Of a stretch of DNA of 64,000 nucleotides, positions 48,917-57,967 are shown piece by piece. The position numbers and the translations under genes were made by a program. The stretch covers positions 6,682 through 70,681 of the forward strand of contig JBGQCF010000007.1 in assembly GCA_041495205.1 (NCBI GenBank). The letters are read 5' to 3'. Within the stretch, counting starts at the first letter, position 1; every line of letters begins with the position of its first letter. Under the pieces are notes generated by a model, which saw only the letters and a list, made by a program, of their open reading frames with translations, did not search any database and was not told the DNA's origin. Source of the stretch: JAHFRG01 sp041495205. Its GTDB lineage: Bacteria; Pseudomonadota; Gammaproteobacteria; Burkholderiales; JAHFRG01.

Positions 48917-49345
48917 ATGAAAACCGTAAAGCAAATTTTGCAGAGCAAAACCCTTGGTATCCTCTCCATTTCGCCTGACGCCACCGTTTATGATGCGCTC
49001 AAGCTGATGGCGGAAAAAGAAGTCGGCGCGCTCCTGGTAATGGAGGCGGACAAAGTGGTGGGTATCATCTCCGAGCGCGACTACGCGCGCAAGGTGATTC
49101 TGCACGGCAAATCCTCGAAGGAAATCCACGTCAGCGATATCATGACCAGTAAGATCGTCTACGTGAGCACCGCGCAAACCGTGGACGAATGCATGGCGCT
49201 GATGACCGACAAGCGCGTACGGCATTTGCCGGTTTATGACGGTGACCAGCTCGTCGGCGTGGTGTCCATTGGCGACCTGGTGAAGGAAGCGATTTCCGAA
49301 CGCGAGTACATCATCAAGCAACTCGAAAGCTACATAATGAGATGA
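48917..49345 (+). CDS. Two-CBS-domain protein
   Basis: A 142-residue protein of two CBS repeats (about 5-60 and 75-130), starting MKTVKQILQSKTLGILSI and containing VGALLVMEADKVVGIISERD followed by YARKV, and VRHLPVYDGDQLVGVVSIGD. Such proteins bind adenine nucleotides and regulate partner proteins. AAGGTGGGGG precedes the ATG. It overlaps the next gene by 4 bases (ATGA). Confidence 0.85.
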   Translation: MKTVKQILQSKTLGILSISPDATVYDALKLMAEKEVGALLVMEADKVVGIISERDYARKVILHGKSSKEIHVSDIMTSKIVYVSTAQTVDECMALMTDKRVRHLPVYDGDQLVGVVSIGDLVKEAISEREYIIKQLESYIMR

Positions 49346-50097
49346 TGCACTTTGGCGCCATCATCATTGGTGATGAAATCATCAGTGGCAAGCGCCAGGA
49401 CAAGCATTTCACGCAAGTTGTCAGGGTATTGAGTAAGCGCGGGCTGGAATTAAGTTGGTGCGAGTATCTCGGTGATGACCCTCAACTGATCACCACGACC
49501 TTGCGCCGCACTCTGGCTACAGAAGACCTCGTATTTTCCTTTGGTGGCATCGGCGCCACACCCGACGACCATACCCGTCTTTGCGCCGCGCAAGCCGCCG
49601 GCGTGGAGCTTTACCGCCATCCCGATGCGCTGGCAGAAATCGTGGCGCAGTTTGGCGAAGCCACGTACCCCAAACGCGTGCTGATGGCCGATCTTCCTCA
49701 AGGCAGCCGCATCATTCCCAATCCCTACAACCGCGTGGCCGGATTCAGCCTCAAGCATCATCATTTTCTGCCCGGTTTTCCGGAAATGGCGTGGCCGATG
49801 ATGGAATGGGTGCTGGATACGCATTACCCGCATTTGCAGCACCGCAGCCAAACCGTCGAGCAGGGGATTATTGTGTATGGTGCGAGGGAAAGCCTGCTCA
49901 TCGATCTGATGAACGACTGCGTGGCGCGCTTTCCCGCGCTCAAGCTGTTCAGCCTGCCGCATCTTGGGCCGGGGGAGCGCTGGATCGAGGTGGGCGTGCG
50001 CGGCGACAAACAGCAGGTGCCGCAAGCGATGCAGCTTTTGAAGCAGGGCGTGACAGCGCTCGGCTTCAAATGGGAGGAAGAGCAAGGCAGTGGCTGA
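49342..50097 (+). CDS. CinA N-terminal (molybdopterin-binding) domain protein
   Basis: A 251-residue protein with the MoCF_biosynth fold: GAIIIGDEIISGKRQDKHF and FSFGGIGATPDDHTRLCAAQ. It lacks the C-terminal nicotinamide-mononucleotide deamidase domain of full CinA. The domain binds molybdopterin or nucleotide-like ligands; its role here is unknown. It is coupled to the CBS gene and followed by a strong terminator. Confidence 0.82.
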   Translation: MMHFGAIIIGDEIISGKRQDKHFTQVVRVLSKRGLELSWCEYLGDDPQLITTTLRRTLATEDLVFSFGGIGATPDDHTRLCAAQAAGVELYRHPDALAEIVAQFGEATYPKRVLMADLPQGSRIIPNPYNRVAGFSLKHHHFLPGFPEMAWPMMEWVLDTHYPHLQHRSQTVEQGIIVYGARESLLIDLMNDCVARFPALKLFSLPHLGPGERWIEVGVRGDKQQVPQAMQLLKQGVTALGFKWEEEQGSG

Positions 50098-50138
50098 ACA
50101 CGCCCGGCAAGCCTTTGGTCCGCTTTAATCCTGCTGAT

Positions 50139-50167
50139 AAAAAACCCGGCGCGAGGCCGGGTTTTTT
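50139..50167. terminator. Bidirectional intrinsic terminator
   Basis: AAAAAACCCGGC (50139-50150) and GCCGGGTTTTTT (50156-50167) around a five-base loop. It lies between two convergent genes, the CinA-like gene and the charged-repeat gene, and can end both transcripts. Confidence 0.9.
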
Positions 50168-50185
50168 TGGCGCCAGGTTCCGGCG

Positions 50186-50593
50186 TTAATCCTTCCCCTG
50201 GTTTTGTTCCTTTTTGTCTTTATGCAATTCGCGCCGGTCCTTGCGCAGGTCGCGCTTGTCGGTGCGCACCTCTTTGCGGTCCTGGCGCACATCTTTGCGA
50301 TCCTTGCGGATGTCGGCGTTATCCTTCTTGAAGTCGGCCTTTTCTTCCGCGACTTTGGTGGCGTTGCCATCGCGCTTGGCTTTGGCGAGTTCACTTCGGT
50401 CACGGTTGCGCTCGCGTGTATTCTGACGCAAATCACCCTTGTCGTTGCGGATATCCTTCCGGTCCGAGGCGATGTCGCGCTTGTCGCTGCGGATGTCGCG
50501 CGTATCCTGCTTCACATCGTTGTCCGCTGCGAAACCGGCGGGCGCGGCCAGCGCGGCGGCCAGCGCAACAGCTATCATGCTTTTGTTAAACAT
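50186..50593 (-). CDS. Secreted, highly charged seven-residue-repeat protein
   Basis: A 135-residue protein I do not recognise. It begins with a signal peptide (MFNKSMIAVALAAALAAPAG, then FAAD). The mature part is almost only Asp, Glu, Lys and Arg, with a seven-residue repeat [DE]-[ILV]-x-x-D-[KR]-[KRG] seen at least nine times (for example DIRSDKR, DIASDRK, DVRQDRK). One hydrophobic residue per repeat is fewer than in ordinary coiled coils; a single charged helix is possible. AAAGGAGAG precedes the ATG (50593). Confidence 0.8.
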   Translation of the reverse strand: MFNKSMIAVALAAALAAPAGFAADNDVKQDTRDIRSDKRDIASDRKDIRNDKGDLRQNTRERNRDRSELAKAKRDGNATKVAEEKADFKKDNADIRKDRKDVRQDRKEVRTDKRDLRKDRRELHKDKKEQNQGKD

Positions 50594-50765
50594 ATTCAGT
50601 CTCTCCTTTTCAAGTTCCCCCCTTGGCCTAGGGGATAAGGTCATGCCACGCCCAATAACGTTTGGCATACGGGGGCGTTGACACGCCCCTGTTGTTTTTC
50701 CAGCCGGCCTTGCTGCCGCGCGGTTAAGCCTTTACCATGCTTTTCCCATTGACAGGAATTGCTTG

Positions 50766-51983
50766 ATGTCCAACTCGTCCTGGCGTAATCCAGCGGTGGT
50801 GCTGGCATGTGCCTGCCTGATTCTAATGCTCTCGCTCGGCACACGGCAGAGCTTCGGCCTTTTTCTGCAGCCGCTAAGCTCAGGCCGTGGCTGGGGGCGG
50901 GAAATTTTCGCCTTCGCCATTGCTGTGCAGAATCTGGTGTGGGGGCTCGCCCAGCCTTTTTCCGGGATGATAGCAGACAAGTACGGCGTGGGACGGGTGC
51001 TGGTGGTCGGTGCAATCCTGTACGCGCTGGGGCTGGTGTTGATGCCGCTCTCCACCACCGGCGTGCAGCTTGATCTCAGCGCCGGACTTTTGATCGGCCT
51101 GGGCATGAGCGGCACCAGTTTCAGCGTGGTGCTGGGCGTGATCGGACGTAGCTTGAGTCCGGAAAAGCGCAGCATGGGATTGGGTATTGCCAGTGCGGGC
51201 GGGTCGTTCGGACAGTTTGCCATGCTGCCTTACGGACAGACGCTGATTACGCATTTCGGCTGGGCGGCAGCGCTTTCCATCCTTGCGGCTTCAGTTTCGT
51301 TCATCTTGCTGCCGGCGCTGGTGCTCGCCGGAAAAAATGCCGTCGCGAAATCGGCTCATGACAACCAGTCGGTGAGCGAAGCGCTGCATGAAGCAGGTGG
51401 CCACAAGGGTTTCTGGTATCTCATCAGCGGATTTCTGGTGTGCGGTTTTCAAACCGTTTTTATCATGCTGCACCTGCCGGCGTATCTGCTGGACAAAGGC
51501 ATGACGCCGGTGACCGGCATGATAGCGCTTGCCTTGATCGGTTTTTTCAACATCGTCGGTTCCTATCTCGCAGGTTATTTCGGCGGGCTCTATAGCAAGA
51601 AAAACCTGCTCGCGTATATATACCTCTTGCGCGCGGCGGCAATAGGATTGTTCATGGTGCTGCCGATCACGCCGGCGACCGTTTATATATTTGCCGCGGC
51701 GATGGGTTCATTGTGGCTTGGCACCGTTCCGCTCACCAATGGCCTGGTGGCGCAGATTTTCGGCGTCAAATATCTCTCCACTTTGTTCGGCATCGTGTTC
51801 CTCGGCCACCAGATCGGCAGCTTCATCGGGGCGTGGCTGGGGGGTTACGTGTTCGACCTCTCGGGTTCATACTACGCGGTGTGGCTCACCTGTATTGGCT
51901 TGAGCGTGGTTGCCGCCGTGTTGTGCTGGCCGATAGACGAGCGCCAGGTGGCGCGCTTGAATGCCAGGGAAACGCCGGCGTGA
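50766..51983 (+). CDS. MFS transporter
   Basis: About 405 residues with twelve predicted membrane segments, starting MSNSSWRNPAVVLACACLIL. SLGTRQSFGLFLQPLSSGRG and GMIADKYGVGRVLVVGAILY are typical of the oxalate/formate antiporter-like MFS branch. Similar proteins carry monocarboxylates, but the substrate is unknown. Its stop overlaps a 45-codon single-membrane-segment gene. Confidence 0.82.
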   Translation: MSNSSWRNPAVVLACACLILMLSLGTRQSFGLFLQPLSSGRGWGREIFAFAIAVQNLVWGLAQPFSGMIADKYGVGRVLVVGAILYALGLVLMPLSTTGVQLDLSAGLLIGLGMSGTSFSVVLGVIGRSLSPEKRSMGLGIASAGGSFGQFAMLPYGQTLITHFGWAAALSILAASVSFILLPALVLAGKNAVAKSAHDNQSVSEALHEAGGHKGFWYLISGFLVCGFQTVFIMLHLPAYLLDKGMTPVTGMIALALIGFFNIVGSYLAGYFGGLYSKKNLLAYIYLLRAAAIGLFMVLPITPATVYIFAAAMGSLWLGTVPLTNGLVAQIFGVKYLSTLFGIVFLGHQIGSFIGAWLGGYVFDLSGSYYAVWLTCIGLSVVAAVLCWPIDERQVARLNARETPA

Positions 51984-52117
51984 ATTTGACCGAATTGCAA
52001 AAAACTCTGATATGGCTGGTATCGCTGGCAGTGGCGGGAGGAATCATTTACCTGGTTTTTAAAGCCTACATCAACCCGGCAATGCTGATTGATTTCGCCA
52101 ATACGCGATTGTGCTGA
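51980..52117 (+). CDS. Small single-pass membrane protein
   Basis: A 45-codon gene beginning at GTG 51980, overlapping the MFS stop (GTGA). It encodes MNLTELQKTLIWLVSLAVAG, a membrane segment continued by GIIYLVFKAYI, and a short tail DFANTRLC. The overlap suggests co-translation with the transporter, perhaps as a small accessory subunit. I do not recognise the family. Confidence 0.6.
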   Translation: MNLTELQKTLIWLVSLAVAGGIIYLVFKAYINPAMLIDFANTRLC

Positions 52118-52192
52118 TTTTATTTTTTACCGGCTTTGTATTATAACTAGAACAACGCGGCTGCGGCTGCCGCTGTTCTTCCGAGGTTCAGG

Positions 52193-52963
52193 ATGTGCCA
52201 GTTGCTGGGTATGAACTGTAACGTGCCCACCGATATATGCTTTTCTTTCGAGGGATTTCACACCCGCGGCGGGGGGACCGACCACCACGGCGACGGCTGG
52301 GGGATTGCTTTCTTTGAGGGCGTGGGTTGCAGGTTGTTTCTCGATTCCAAGCCCGCAACGAAATCGCCTGTGGCAGATTTGGTACGCAATTACCCGATTC
52401 ACTCGCTCAACGTGATCGCGCACATCCGCAAGGCAACGCAAGGCGCAGTGTGCCTGCAAAACACGCACCCGTTCATGCGCGAGTTGTGGGGGCGCTACTG
52501 GATTTTCGCGCACAACGGCACGCTCAAGGATTTTCATCCCCGGCTCAACGGTAATTTCTATCCGGTCGGCACCACCGACAGCGAGCAAGCTTTCTGTTTC
52601 CTGCTTGAGACTTTGCGCCGGATGTCCCCGAACAGACAGCCACGGGCTGAATCTCTTTATGCAACGGTCAAGGAGGTAACTAGCGAACTGGCTGAATACG
52701 GCGTATTCAATTATCTGCTATCGAATGGCGAGTGTCTTTTCGCGCGCTGCGCCGACAAGCTTTCCTACGTGCTGCGCCATGCCCCCTTCGGCCGCGCGCA
52801 TTTGAAGGACCAGGACATCACGGTAGATTTCAGCCGGCTCGCCACGCCGAATGACAAGGTGGCGGTGATTGCCACGTTGCCCCTCACCGACAACGAGAGC
52901 TGGACCACCATGGTGCCCGGCGAGCTGTTGCTATTCAAGGACGGTGAGCCTTTGCCTCTTTAG
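52193..52963 (+). CDS. Class II glutamine amidotransferase, YafJ type
   Basis: A 256-residue Ntn-hydrolase: Cys2 is the nucleophile (MCQLLGMNCNVPTD), with HHGDGWGIAFFEG, HIRKATQGAVCLQNTHPF and FAHNGTLKDF. The YafJ family is a stand-alone glutaminase-like domain of uncertain acceptor. It overlaps the convergent methyltransferase gene by four bases at the stops. A hairpin (about 52149-52181) occurs just upstream, and no promoter is clear. Confidence 0.85.
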   Translation: MCQLLGMNCNVPTDICFSFEGFHTRGGGTDHHGDGWGIAFFEGVGCRLFLDSKPATKSPVADLVRNYPIHSLNVIAHIRKATQGAVCLQNTHPFMRELWGRYWIFAHNGTLKDFHPRLNGNFYPVGTTDSEQAFCFLLETLRRMSPNRQPRAESLYATVKEVTSELAEYGVFNYLLSNGECLFARCADKLSYVLRHAPFGRAHLKDQDITVDFSRLATPNDKVAVIATLPLTDNESWTTMVPGELLLFKDGEPLPL

Positions 52964-53619
52964 AGTTTCAGCGCCAGCGTCAGCCCGTCGGCAATCGGCA
53001 GCAGCGACAACGCAATCCGCTGGTCATGATGCAGTTTGTTGTTGAACTCGCGCAGCGCCACGGTATCCGTTTCGCGGTTGTCCGGTTCGGCGACACGCCC
53101 CGACCATAAAGTGTTATCAATCGCGATCAGGCCGCCGCGCCGCAGCAGCTCCAGGCAACGCTCGTAATAAGTGAGATAATTTTCCTTGTCGGCGTCAATG
53201 AAGGCGAAATCGAAAGTGCTGGCCTGGTTTTCCGCGAGCAGCGCGTCCAGCGTTTTGAGCGCGGGCGCAAGGCGCAGATCTATTTTTTGCGCTACGCCCG
53301 CTTCCTGCCAATAGCGGCGCGCGATTTGCGTCCAATCCTTGCTCACATCACAGGCGATGATTTTGCCGTCAAGCGGCAGCGCCAGCGCCACGCATAACGA
53401 GCTGTAACCGGTGAACACGCCGATCTCGATGCATTTTTTTGCGCCCATGAGCTGCACCAGCAACGCCATGAATTGTCCCTGCTCAGGCGCGATTTGCATG
53501 CGCGCCATCGGGTCTTTTGCCGTCTCGTCACGCAATTTATGCAAAATCCCGGGCTCGCGCAGCGAGGCCGACAGCAGATAACGGTAAACGTGATCGGGCA
53601 GGGCGAAGGTTTTATTCAT
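52960..53619 (-). CDS. O-methyltransferase, caffeoyl-CoA type
   Basis: A 219-residue SAM-dependent O-methyltransferase, starting MNKTFALPDHVYRYLLSASL. The SAM motif is IEIGVFTGYSSLCVALALPL, and the metal-binding region is FIDADKENYLTYYERC followed by IDNTLWSGRV. The substrate is unknown. Its start overlaps the gluQ stop (ATGA), making it the last gene of the fhc-gluQ operon. It might methylate a cofactor or a catechol, but nothing here shows which. Confidence 0.85.
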   Translation of the reverse strand: MNKTFALPDHVYRYLLSASLREPGILHKLRDETAKDPMARMQIAPEQGQFMALLVQLMGAKKCIEIGVFTGYSSLCVALALPLDGKIIACDVSKDWTQIARRYWQEAGVAQKIDLRLAPALKTLDALLAENQASTFDFAFIDADKENYLTYYERCLELLRRGGLIAIDNTLWSGRVAEPDNRETDTVALREFNNKLHHDQRIALSLLPIADGLTLALKL

Positions 53620-54527
53620 GGACTGAGTGAATTTGCCGGCAGCGCCCTGGCCTTGGGAATTTGATCCGGTTGCCAGTGGCCAATCGCCCATTTCCAGAAT
53701 TCATCCAGCGTGGTCTGCGCAAGTTCCTGCGGCGGTTTTTGCCCGATAAAGCGCAGCACCTGGCAAAGCCACGCCAACACTTGCGCATTGTTTACCGCAG
53801 GAGCCAGCGTCTGCTTGCTGAGCTTCTCGCCCGCGCTGTTCAGTGCCACCGGCAAGTGCATATATTTCGGCGTGGGGTATCCCAGCAGCTTTTGCAGGTA
53901 AAGTTGCCGTGGAGTCGAGCTCAGCAAGTCGGCGCCGCGCACGATATCGGTAATTCCCTGCTCGGCGTCGTCCACCACCACCGCGAGCTGATAAGCGTAA
54001 ACCTGGTCCGCGCGGTACAGAACGTAATCTCCTACATTAATTTCGAGACGCTGCGCAACGCAGCCCTGTAATGTGTCCATGAACTCAACAAGCTGCCGGT
54101 CCGTTTTCACTCGCCACACGCGGGCCCTGCGCCGCGGCGGCAGGCCATTGCGGCAAGTGCCCGGATAAACCGGACCGTCTATCCCTGCGATTGCCGAATC
54201 GGCGATTTCGTGGCGGCTGCAAGCGCAGGGATAAACCAAACCGCGCCCACGCAGGCTATGCAGCGCGGCATGATAAGCATCACGGCGCGTACTCTGATAA
54301 ACAATTTCGCCGTCCCAGTGCATGCCGCAGGCTTCGAGCGTGCGTAGAATCTCGTCGCTGGCGCCGGGCTCCTCGCGTGGGGGATCGAGATCTTCAATAC
54401 GCACCAGCCACTCACCGTTGCGGCTTCTTGCTTCAAGGAAGCTGCCGACCGCGGCAATCAGCGAACCGAAATGCAGCGGCCCGGTTGGGGAGGGCGCAAA
54501 ACGGCCTCGGTAATTAGTTATTGCCAC
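53616..54527 (-). CDS. gluQ: Glutamyl-Q tRNA(Asp) synthetase
   Basis: A 303-residue truncated glutamyl-tRNA synthetase paralogue lacking the anticodon domain: FAPSPTGPLHFGSLIAAVGS (class I motif), zinc ligands in CACSRHE and YPGTCRNG, and a degenerate KMSKS as KLSKQ. It attaches glutamate to queuosine of tRNA-Asp. It overlaps the end of fhcC by 10 bases, and the methyltransferase by 4, so it is in the H4MPT operon. Confidence 0.9.
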   Translation of the reverse strand: MAITNYRGRFAPSPTGPLHFGSLIAAVGSFLEARSRNGEWLVRIEDLDPPREEPGASDEILRTLEACGMHWDGEIVYQSTRRDAYHAALHSLRGRGLVYPCACSRHEIADSAIAGIDGPVYPGTCRNGLPPRRRARVWRVKTDRQLVEFMDTLQGCVAQRLEINVGDYVLYRADQVYAYQLAVVVDDAEQGITDIVRGADLLSSTPRQLYLQKLLGYPTPKYMHLPVALNSAGEKLSKQTLAPAVNNAQVLAWLCQVLRFIGQKPPQELAQTTLDEFWKWAIGHWQPDQIPKARALPANSLSP

Positions 54528-55330
54528 ACTAAAATTTCGCCCTTGCCTGCGTTCGCCAGGTCGCCCATGTAGAGGCGTACGCGTGAGCGCGGTTCAAGCA
54601 GCGCGAATTTGCTGTCAAGGGACTGCCAGGATTTGATGAGCAATAGCAGATAATTGAGATGGTGCGTGCCGCAATCGTTGAAGGTGGCGGGGAAATTATT
54701 GGGCGTGGTATTGAGCAGGAGAGTGCCCCGCTTCATGCCGTACCCGGCAAAGTCTGCCGCTTTTCCGAGCACCGCAATGGTGCCGGCGAGCATGCGCGAA
54801 GCGCAGTAATCGCCGGCATTGCCTTCGATCAGCACCGCGCCGCGGCACATGTGGTCGCCGACCCGGTCGCCAGCATCGCCCGTGACGATCACCATGCCTC
54901 CCGCCATGCCGTGCCGGTCCCCGGGAATAGCGGCGGCAAGGAAATCGTCCGCATTGCCGCGAATGTGGAGCAGGCCGTTTTTCATCCCGCTTGCGGCATA
55001 AGCACCAACGTTGCCATGCACGGTGATAGCGCCGTTTTTCATGGTAAACCCGAGGTAAGCGCCGCTATCGCCGTGTACCGTGATGCTGCCGCTGGTCATC
55101 GCCTGCCCGACGCGGTCGAGTTTGTCGCAACTGTTTTTAATCACCAGCCTGGATGAATCATCCCCGCTGATGGAAAAAAGCTCGCCCACCCGCAGCCTGC
55201 GGTTGCCGCTGGCGAGTTCAATGGCGGAGATTTCGGCCGGCGATTTCTCCTTGAGTAAATCAGGCGTGAGCGGGGACAGGTCTACACGCTGCCGCGGCGT
55301 TTCATTTAAAGTTAAGGTCAGCGCGCTCAT
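54518..55330 (-). CDS. fhcC: Formyltransferase/hydrolase complex subunit C
   Basis: A 270-residue FhcC with a right-handed beta-helix of GXGXG repeats, such as GNVGAYAASGMKNG, GNADDFLAAAIPGDRHGMAG and GNAGDYCASRMLAG. In methylotrophs it is a subunit of the Fhc complex that transfers formyl from H4MPT to a methanofuran-like cofactor and releases formate. The start MSALTLTLNETP overlaps the fhcD stop (ATGA). Confidence 0.93.
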   Translation of the reverse strand: MSALTLTLNETPRQRVDLSPLTPDLLKEKSPAEISAIELASGNRRLRVGELFSISGDDSSRLVIKNSCDKLDRVGQAMTSGSITVHGDSGAYLGFTMKNGAITVHGNVGAYAASGMKNGLLHIRGNADDFLAAAIPGDRHGMAGGMVIVTGDAGDRVGDHMCRGAVLIEGNAGDYCASRMLAGTIAVLGKAADFAGYGMKRGTLLLNTTPNNFPATFNDCGTHHLNYLLLLIKSWQSLDSKFALLEPRSRVRLYMGDLANAGKGEILVWQ

Positions 55331-56223
55331 GACATGATTTGACGCAAATGAAAATGAAATTGCCCTAGCTTGCCGCCGTAGTTGCCTGCGGTGATGCGGC
55401 GTATGCCGTTTTGCGCGCCCAGGGCGCACGCGGCAGAGATGCCGGCTCGCATGGCATTGCGCACATCAGGCTCGTTGAGGCCGTCAATCACGATCTCCAG
55501 CACCGCCTCGATGCCTTCGGACAATTCGGATCGGGTGATACCGCGAATGGTCGGGCAAAAGGCGTCGTTGGTGGAAGCCATCAGCGCCTTGTATTTGGAA
55601 CCGACCTTGGAGCCGGAGCGCACGATGCCGCCTGGAAAAGGCATGATGACGTTGGGCACTTTGCGCATGGCTTCGATGGCCGCTTCGCCGGCGGCGAGCG
55701 CCTGTGCATGCGATTCCGCCAGAATCAGGAAATTGCCCCCGCCCACCGCTTTCACCATGCCGGTGGTTTCTTCACACAGGAATTCGCCGTCCATCACCGG
55801 CACGCGCCACAGGCGTTTGCCGCCGATCAGCTTGGATGACTGGAAGCCGTCGCCGAAGTAACGCAGATTCTTTCCCAGTGGCAATGATTCTCCTTCGGTT
55901 ATTCCGGCAAACGCGGCGCTGGTCGGAGAGGTGAGCACGCATTGGCCGACGCGCCGCTCCAGCTGCTTGGCCAGTTCCTTTCCCGAGACGGCGAACAGCA
56001 ATATCGCCGCGCCGGGGCGCCCGTCCGGCGTCTCATCAGGCTCGAGCTTGCGCTCGATTCCCGCCTCACAGCCACAGGCGATTACTGAAGTGGCGAAACC
56101 GGTGGCAGCGGTGGCCGCGTGATACGCCCATTTGAGATTGTGGGCGGTGATGATGACGCGGGTCGCCTTCATGCCAAAGGCTTCGGCAAACGTGTCGTCT
56201 ATGGTGACGCCGTTAATAATCAT
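55327..56223 (-). CDS. fhcD: Formylmethanofuran:H4MPT formyltransferase
   Basis: A 298-residue Ftr homologue: MIINGVTIDDTFAEAFGMKA, ATAATGFATSVIACGCEAGI, PDGRPGAAILLFAVSGKEL and FGDGFQSSKLIGGKRLWRVP. It transfers the formyl group from H4MPT to the methanofuran-like cofactor in the Fhc complex. A GTGAGG-rich spacer of 71 bases separates it from fhcA, and it is coupled to fhcC. Confidence 0.95.
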   Translation of the reverse strand: MIINGVTIDDTFAEAFGMKATRVIITAHNLKWAYHAATAATGFATSVIACGCEAGIERKLEPDETPDGRPGAAILLFAVSGKELAKQLERRVGQCVLTSPTSAAFAGITEGESLPLGKNLRYFGDGFQSSKLIGGKRLWRVPVMDGEFLCEETTGMVKAVGGGNFLILAESHAQALAAGEAAIEAMRKVPNVIMPFPGGIVRSGSKVGSKYKALMASTNDAFCPTIRGITRSELSEGIEAVLEIVIDGLNEPDVRNAMRAGISAACALGAQNGIRRITAGNYGGKLGQFHFHLRQIMS

Positions 56224-56294
56224 AAGTCAGTGAGGAGTAAGGGGTAAGGAGTGAGGAGTAAAGTTGCTACCCCTCACGCCTCACGCCTCACGCC
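56224..56294 (-). repeat. GTGAGG-rich inverted repeats between fhcA and fhcD
   Basis: The spacer contains GTGAGGAGTAAGGGGTAAGG on one side and CCCCTCACGCCTCACGCCTC on the other, which can pair imperfectly. It may be a stabilising hairpin in the fhc mRNA or a scattered genomic repeat; the function is unknown. Confidence 0.5.
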
Positions 56295-57959
56295 TTACCT
56301 TTTGCGGCAGGGATGCAGCATGAGTTTGTTGCCGTGCCCGAATTCGTACATCTCGTCATCGCTAATCTTGAAGTTGTCCATTCGCATCGTTTGGTAGCGC
56401 TCGAAATAGGATTTAAGCTGCTTTTCGATGCCTTTATCGAACGCGGGTTTCACCACGTGCGTATTGCCCCAGGTGACTTTGACAATCTTGCCGTTTTGCG
56501 CCACCAGCTCGCCATCCTTGAACACATAATCGGGCTTGGCGAACATTTTTTCCTTGTCCGCATTTTCGCGGTAGACAGTGATATCGGCGGCGGCCCCGGG
56601 ACCGAGATGCCCGCGGTCGGCAAGGCCGAGGATTTTCGCCGGCGCAGCCCGCGTCATGATGGCGATTTCGTAGAGCGTATATTCGCGCGTAAGGCTTGCC
56701 AGCGTGCTCATTGCCGCAGCATCGGGGTTGATGGCGGCAAGGGCGTTGTTTCGATAAGTTTTGTCCATGAGTAGTTTAATCAGGTGAGGGTAGCTCATGA
56801 AGGGCGCGCCGGTGGGATGATCGGTGGTGAGGAAAATGCGCCACGGGTCGTTGACCATCAGGAAAATTTCCAGGCCGATAGCCCACTGCAATGCGTTGAC
56901 GAAATTCTTGTCGCGGTAGCGGAATGGCACCACGCCGCAGCCGGCGTCGCACTCGATGTCCATCACCGCCCATTTTTGCGGATGGCCATGCGGCGCGTTG
57001 CGGTACTGCGCCATGGTATCGCCGGAAGCAGTCACGGTCTGGCCGAACATGATTTGTCCGACATCCGTGGAAATATTTTTATTGTTGTTGATGGCTTCGG
57101 CAATGCGCGCCGCGCCGGAAGAAAATTTCCGGTCGCCCTCGGTGCCATAGCTGTGGAACTGGATATGGGTGAGGTGCATCGGCAGGCCTTCGGCCGCTCT
57201 TATGGTTTCCAACGTGGTTTCCACATTGCCCGGCACGCCGAGATTGCATCCATGCACGTGCAGCGGATGCGGCACGCCGAGGTCGCTGAGCGCCTGTGCC
57301 AGGACTTTGAGTATCTGCCGCGGTGTTACATGGTAATACGCATGCTCCTCATCCACATCCAGCTTGCGCTGGTTGAATTTGAACGCGGAGATGCCCCCCG
57401 GATTCACCACTTTGATGCCGATGCAATGCGCGGCATTGAGCGTCCACGCCACATAATCGTTTATCGTTTGCTGCTCCTGTTTCGCCGCCAGCATGCGCAG
57501 CAGGAAATCATCGCTGCCAAGCAGGGCATAACCGCCCTTGTCGACGATGGGCGTGTCGCCCATTTCCATGTGTGCCTGGCGCGCATTCACCGGCAGCATC
57601 GCCGGTTCGAAGCACGCGGTATAGCCCATCTCGGCATAACGGTAGCCGGCGGTGAGCGTGGAAGGCACGGCATGTCCGCATCCTGAGCGGGTGAGCGAAG
57701 TGCGTTCAACGATGTCGCCGCGATGGTCCTCGGGCAGCATGTTACGCGCGATATTCACCTTGCCGCCGCCGATATGGGTGTGCAAATCTATCGCGCCCGC
57801 CATCACGATCCTGCCGGAAATATCGTACTCGCGGTCCACCCGCTCGCCGGAAGCGGGCGCGGCGACAATACGGCCGTCGCGAATGAATACGTGGCGCACT
57901 TCGCCGTTGACCTGATTGGCCGGGTCGTAGATTTTGCCGCCATTAAGTTTAGTAAGCAT
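56295..57959 (-). CDS. fhcA: Formyltransferase/hydrolase complex subunit A
   Basis: A 554-residue amidohydrolase-family FhcA: metal-binding DLHTHIGGGKVNIARNM, GIKVVNPGGISAFKFN, HVHGCNLGVPGN, HLTHIQFHSYGTEGDRKFSS and LTTDHPTGAPFMSYPHLI. It hydrolyses the formylated cofactor to formate. It lies 8 bases downstream of fhcB. In methylotrophs the Fhc complex lacks the tungsten or molybdenum redox activity of archaeal enzymes and acts only as a hydrolase. Confidence 0.95.
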   Translation of the reverse strand: MLTKLNGGKIYDPANQVNGEVRHVFIRDGRIVAAPASGERVDREYDISGRIVMAGAIDLHTHIGGGKVNIARNMLPEDHRGDIVERTSLTRSGCGHAVPSTLTAGYRYAEMGYTACFEPAMLPVNARQAHMEMGDTPIVDKGGYALLGSDDFLLRMLAAKQEQQTINDYVAWTLNAAHCIGIKVVNPGGISAFKFNQRKLDVDEEHAYYHVTPRQILKVLAQALSDLGVPHPLHVHGCNLGVPGNVETTLETIRAAEGLPMHLTHIQFHSYGTEGDRKFSSGAARIAEAINNNKNISTDVGQIMFGQTVTASGDTMAQYRNAPHGHPQKWAVMDIECDAGCGVVPFRYRDKNFVNALQWAIGLEIFLMVNDPWRIFLTTDHPTGAPFMSYPHLIKLLMDKTYRNNALAAINPDAAAMSTLASLTREYTLYEIAIMTRAAPAKILGLADRGHLGPGAAADITVYRENADKEKMFAKPDYVFKDGELVAQNGKIVKVTWGNTHVVKPAFDKGIEKQLKSYFERYQTMRMDNFKISDDEMYEFGHGNKLMLHPCRKR

Positions 57960-57967
57960 CAGCGGAG

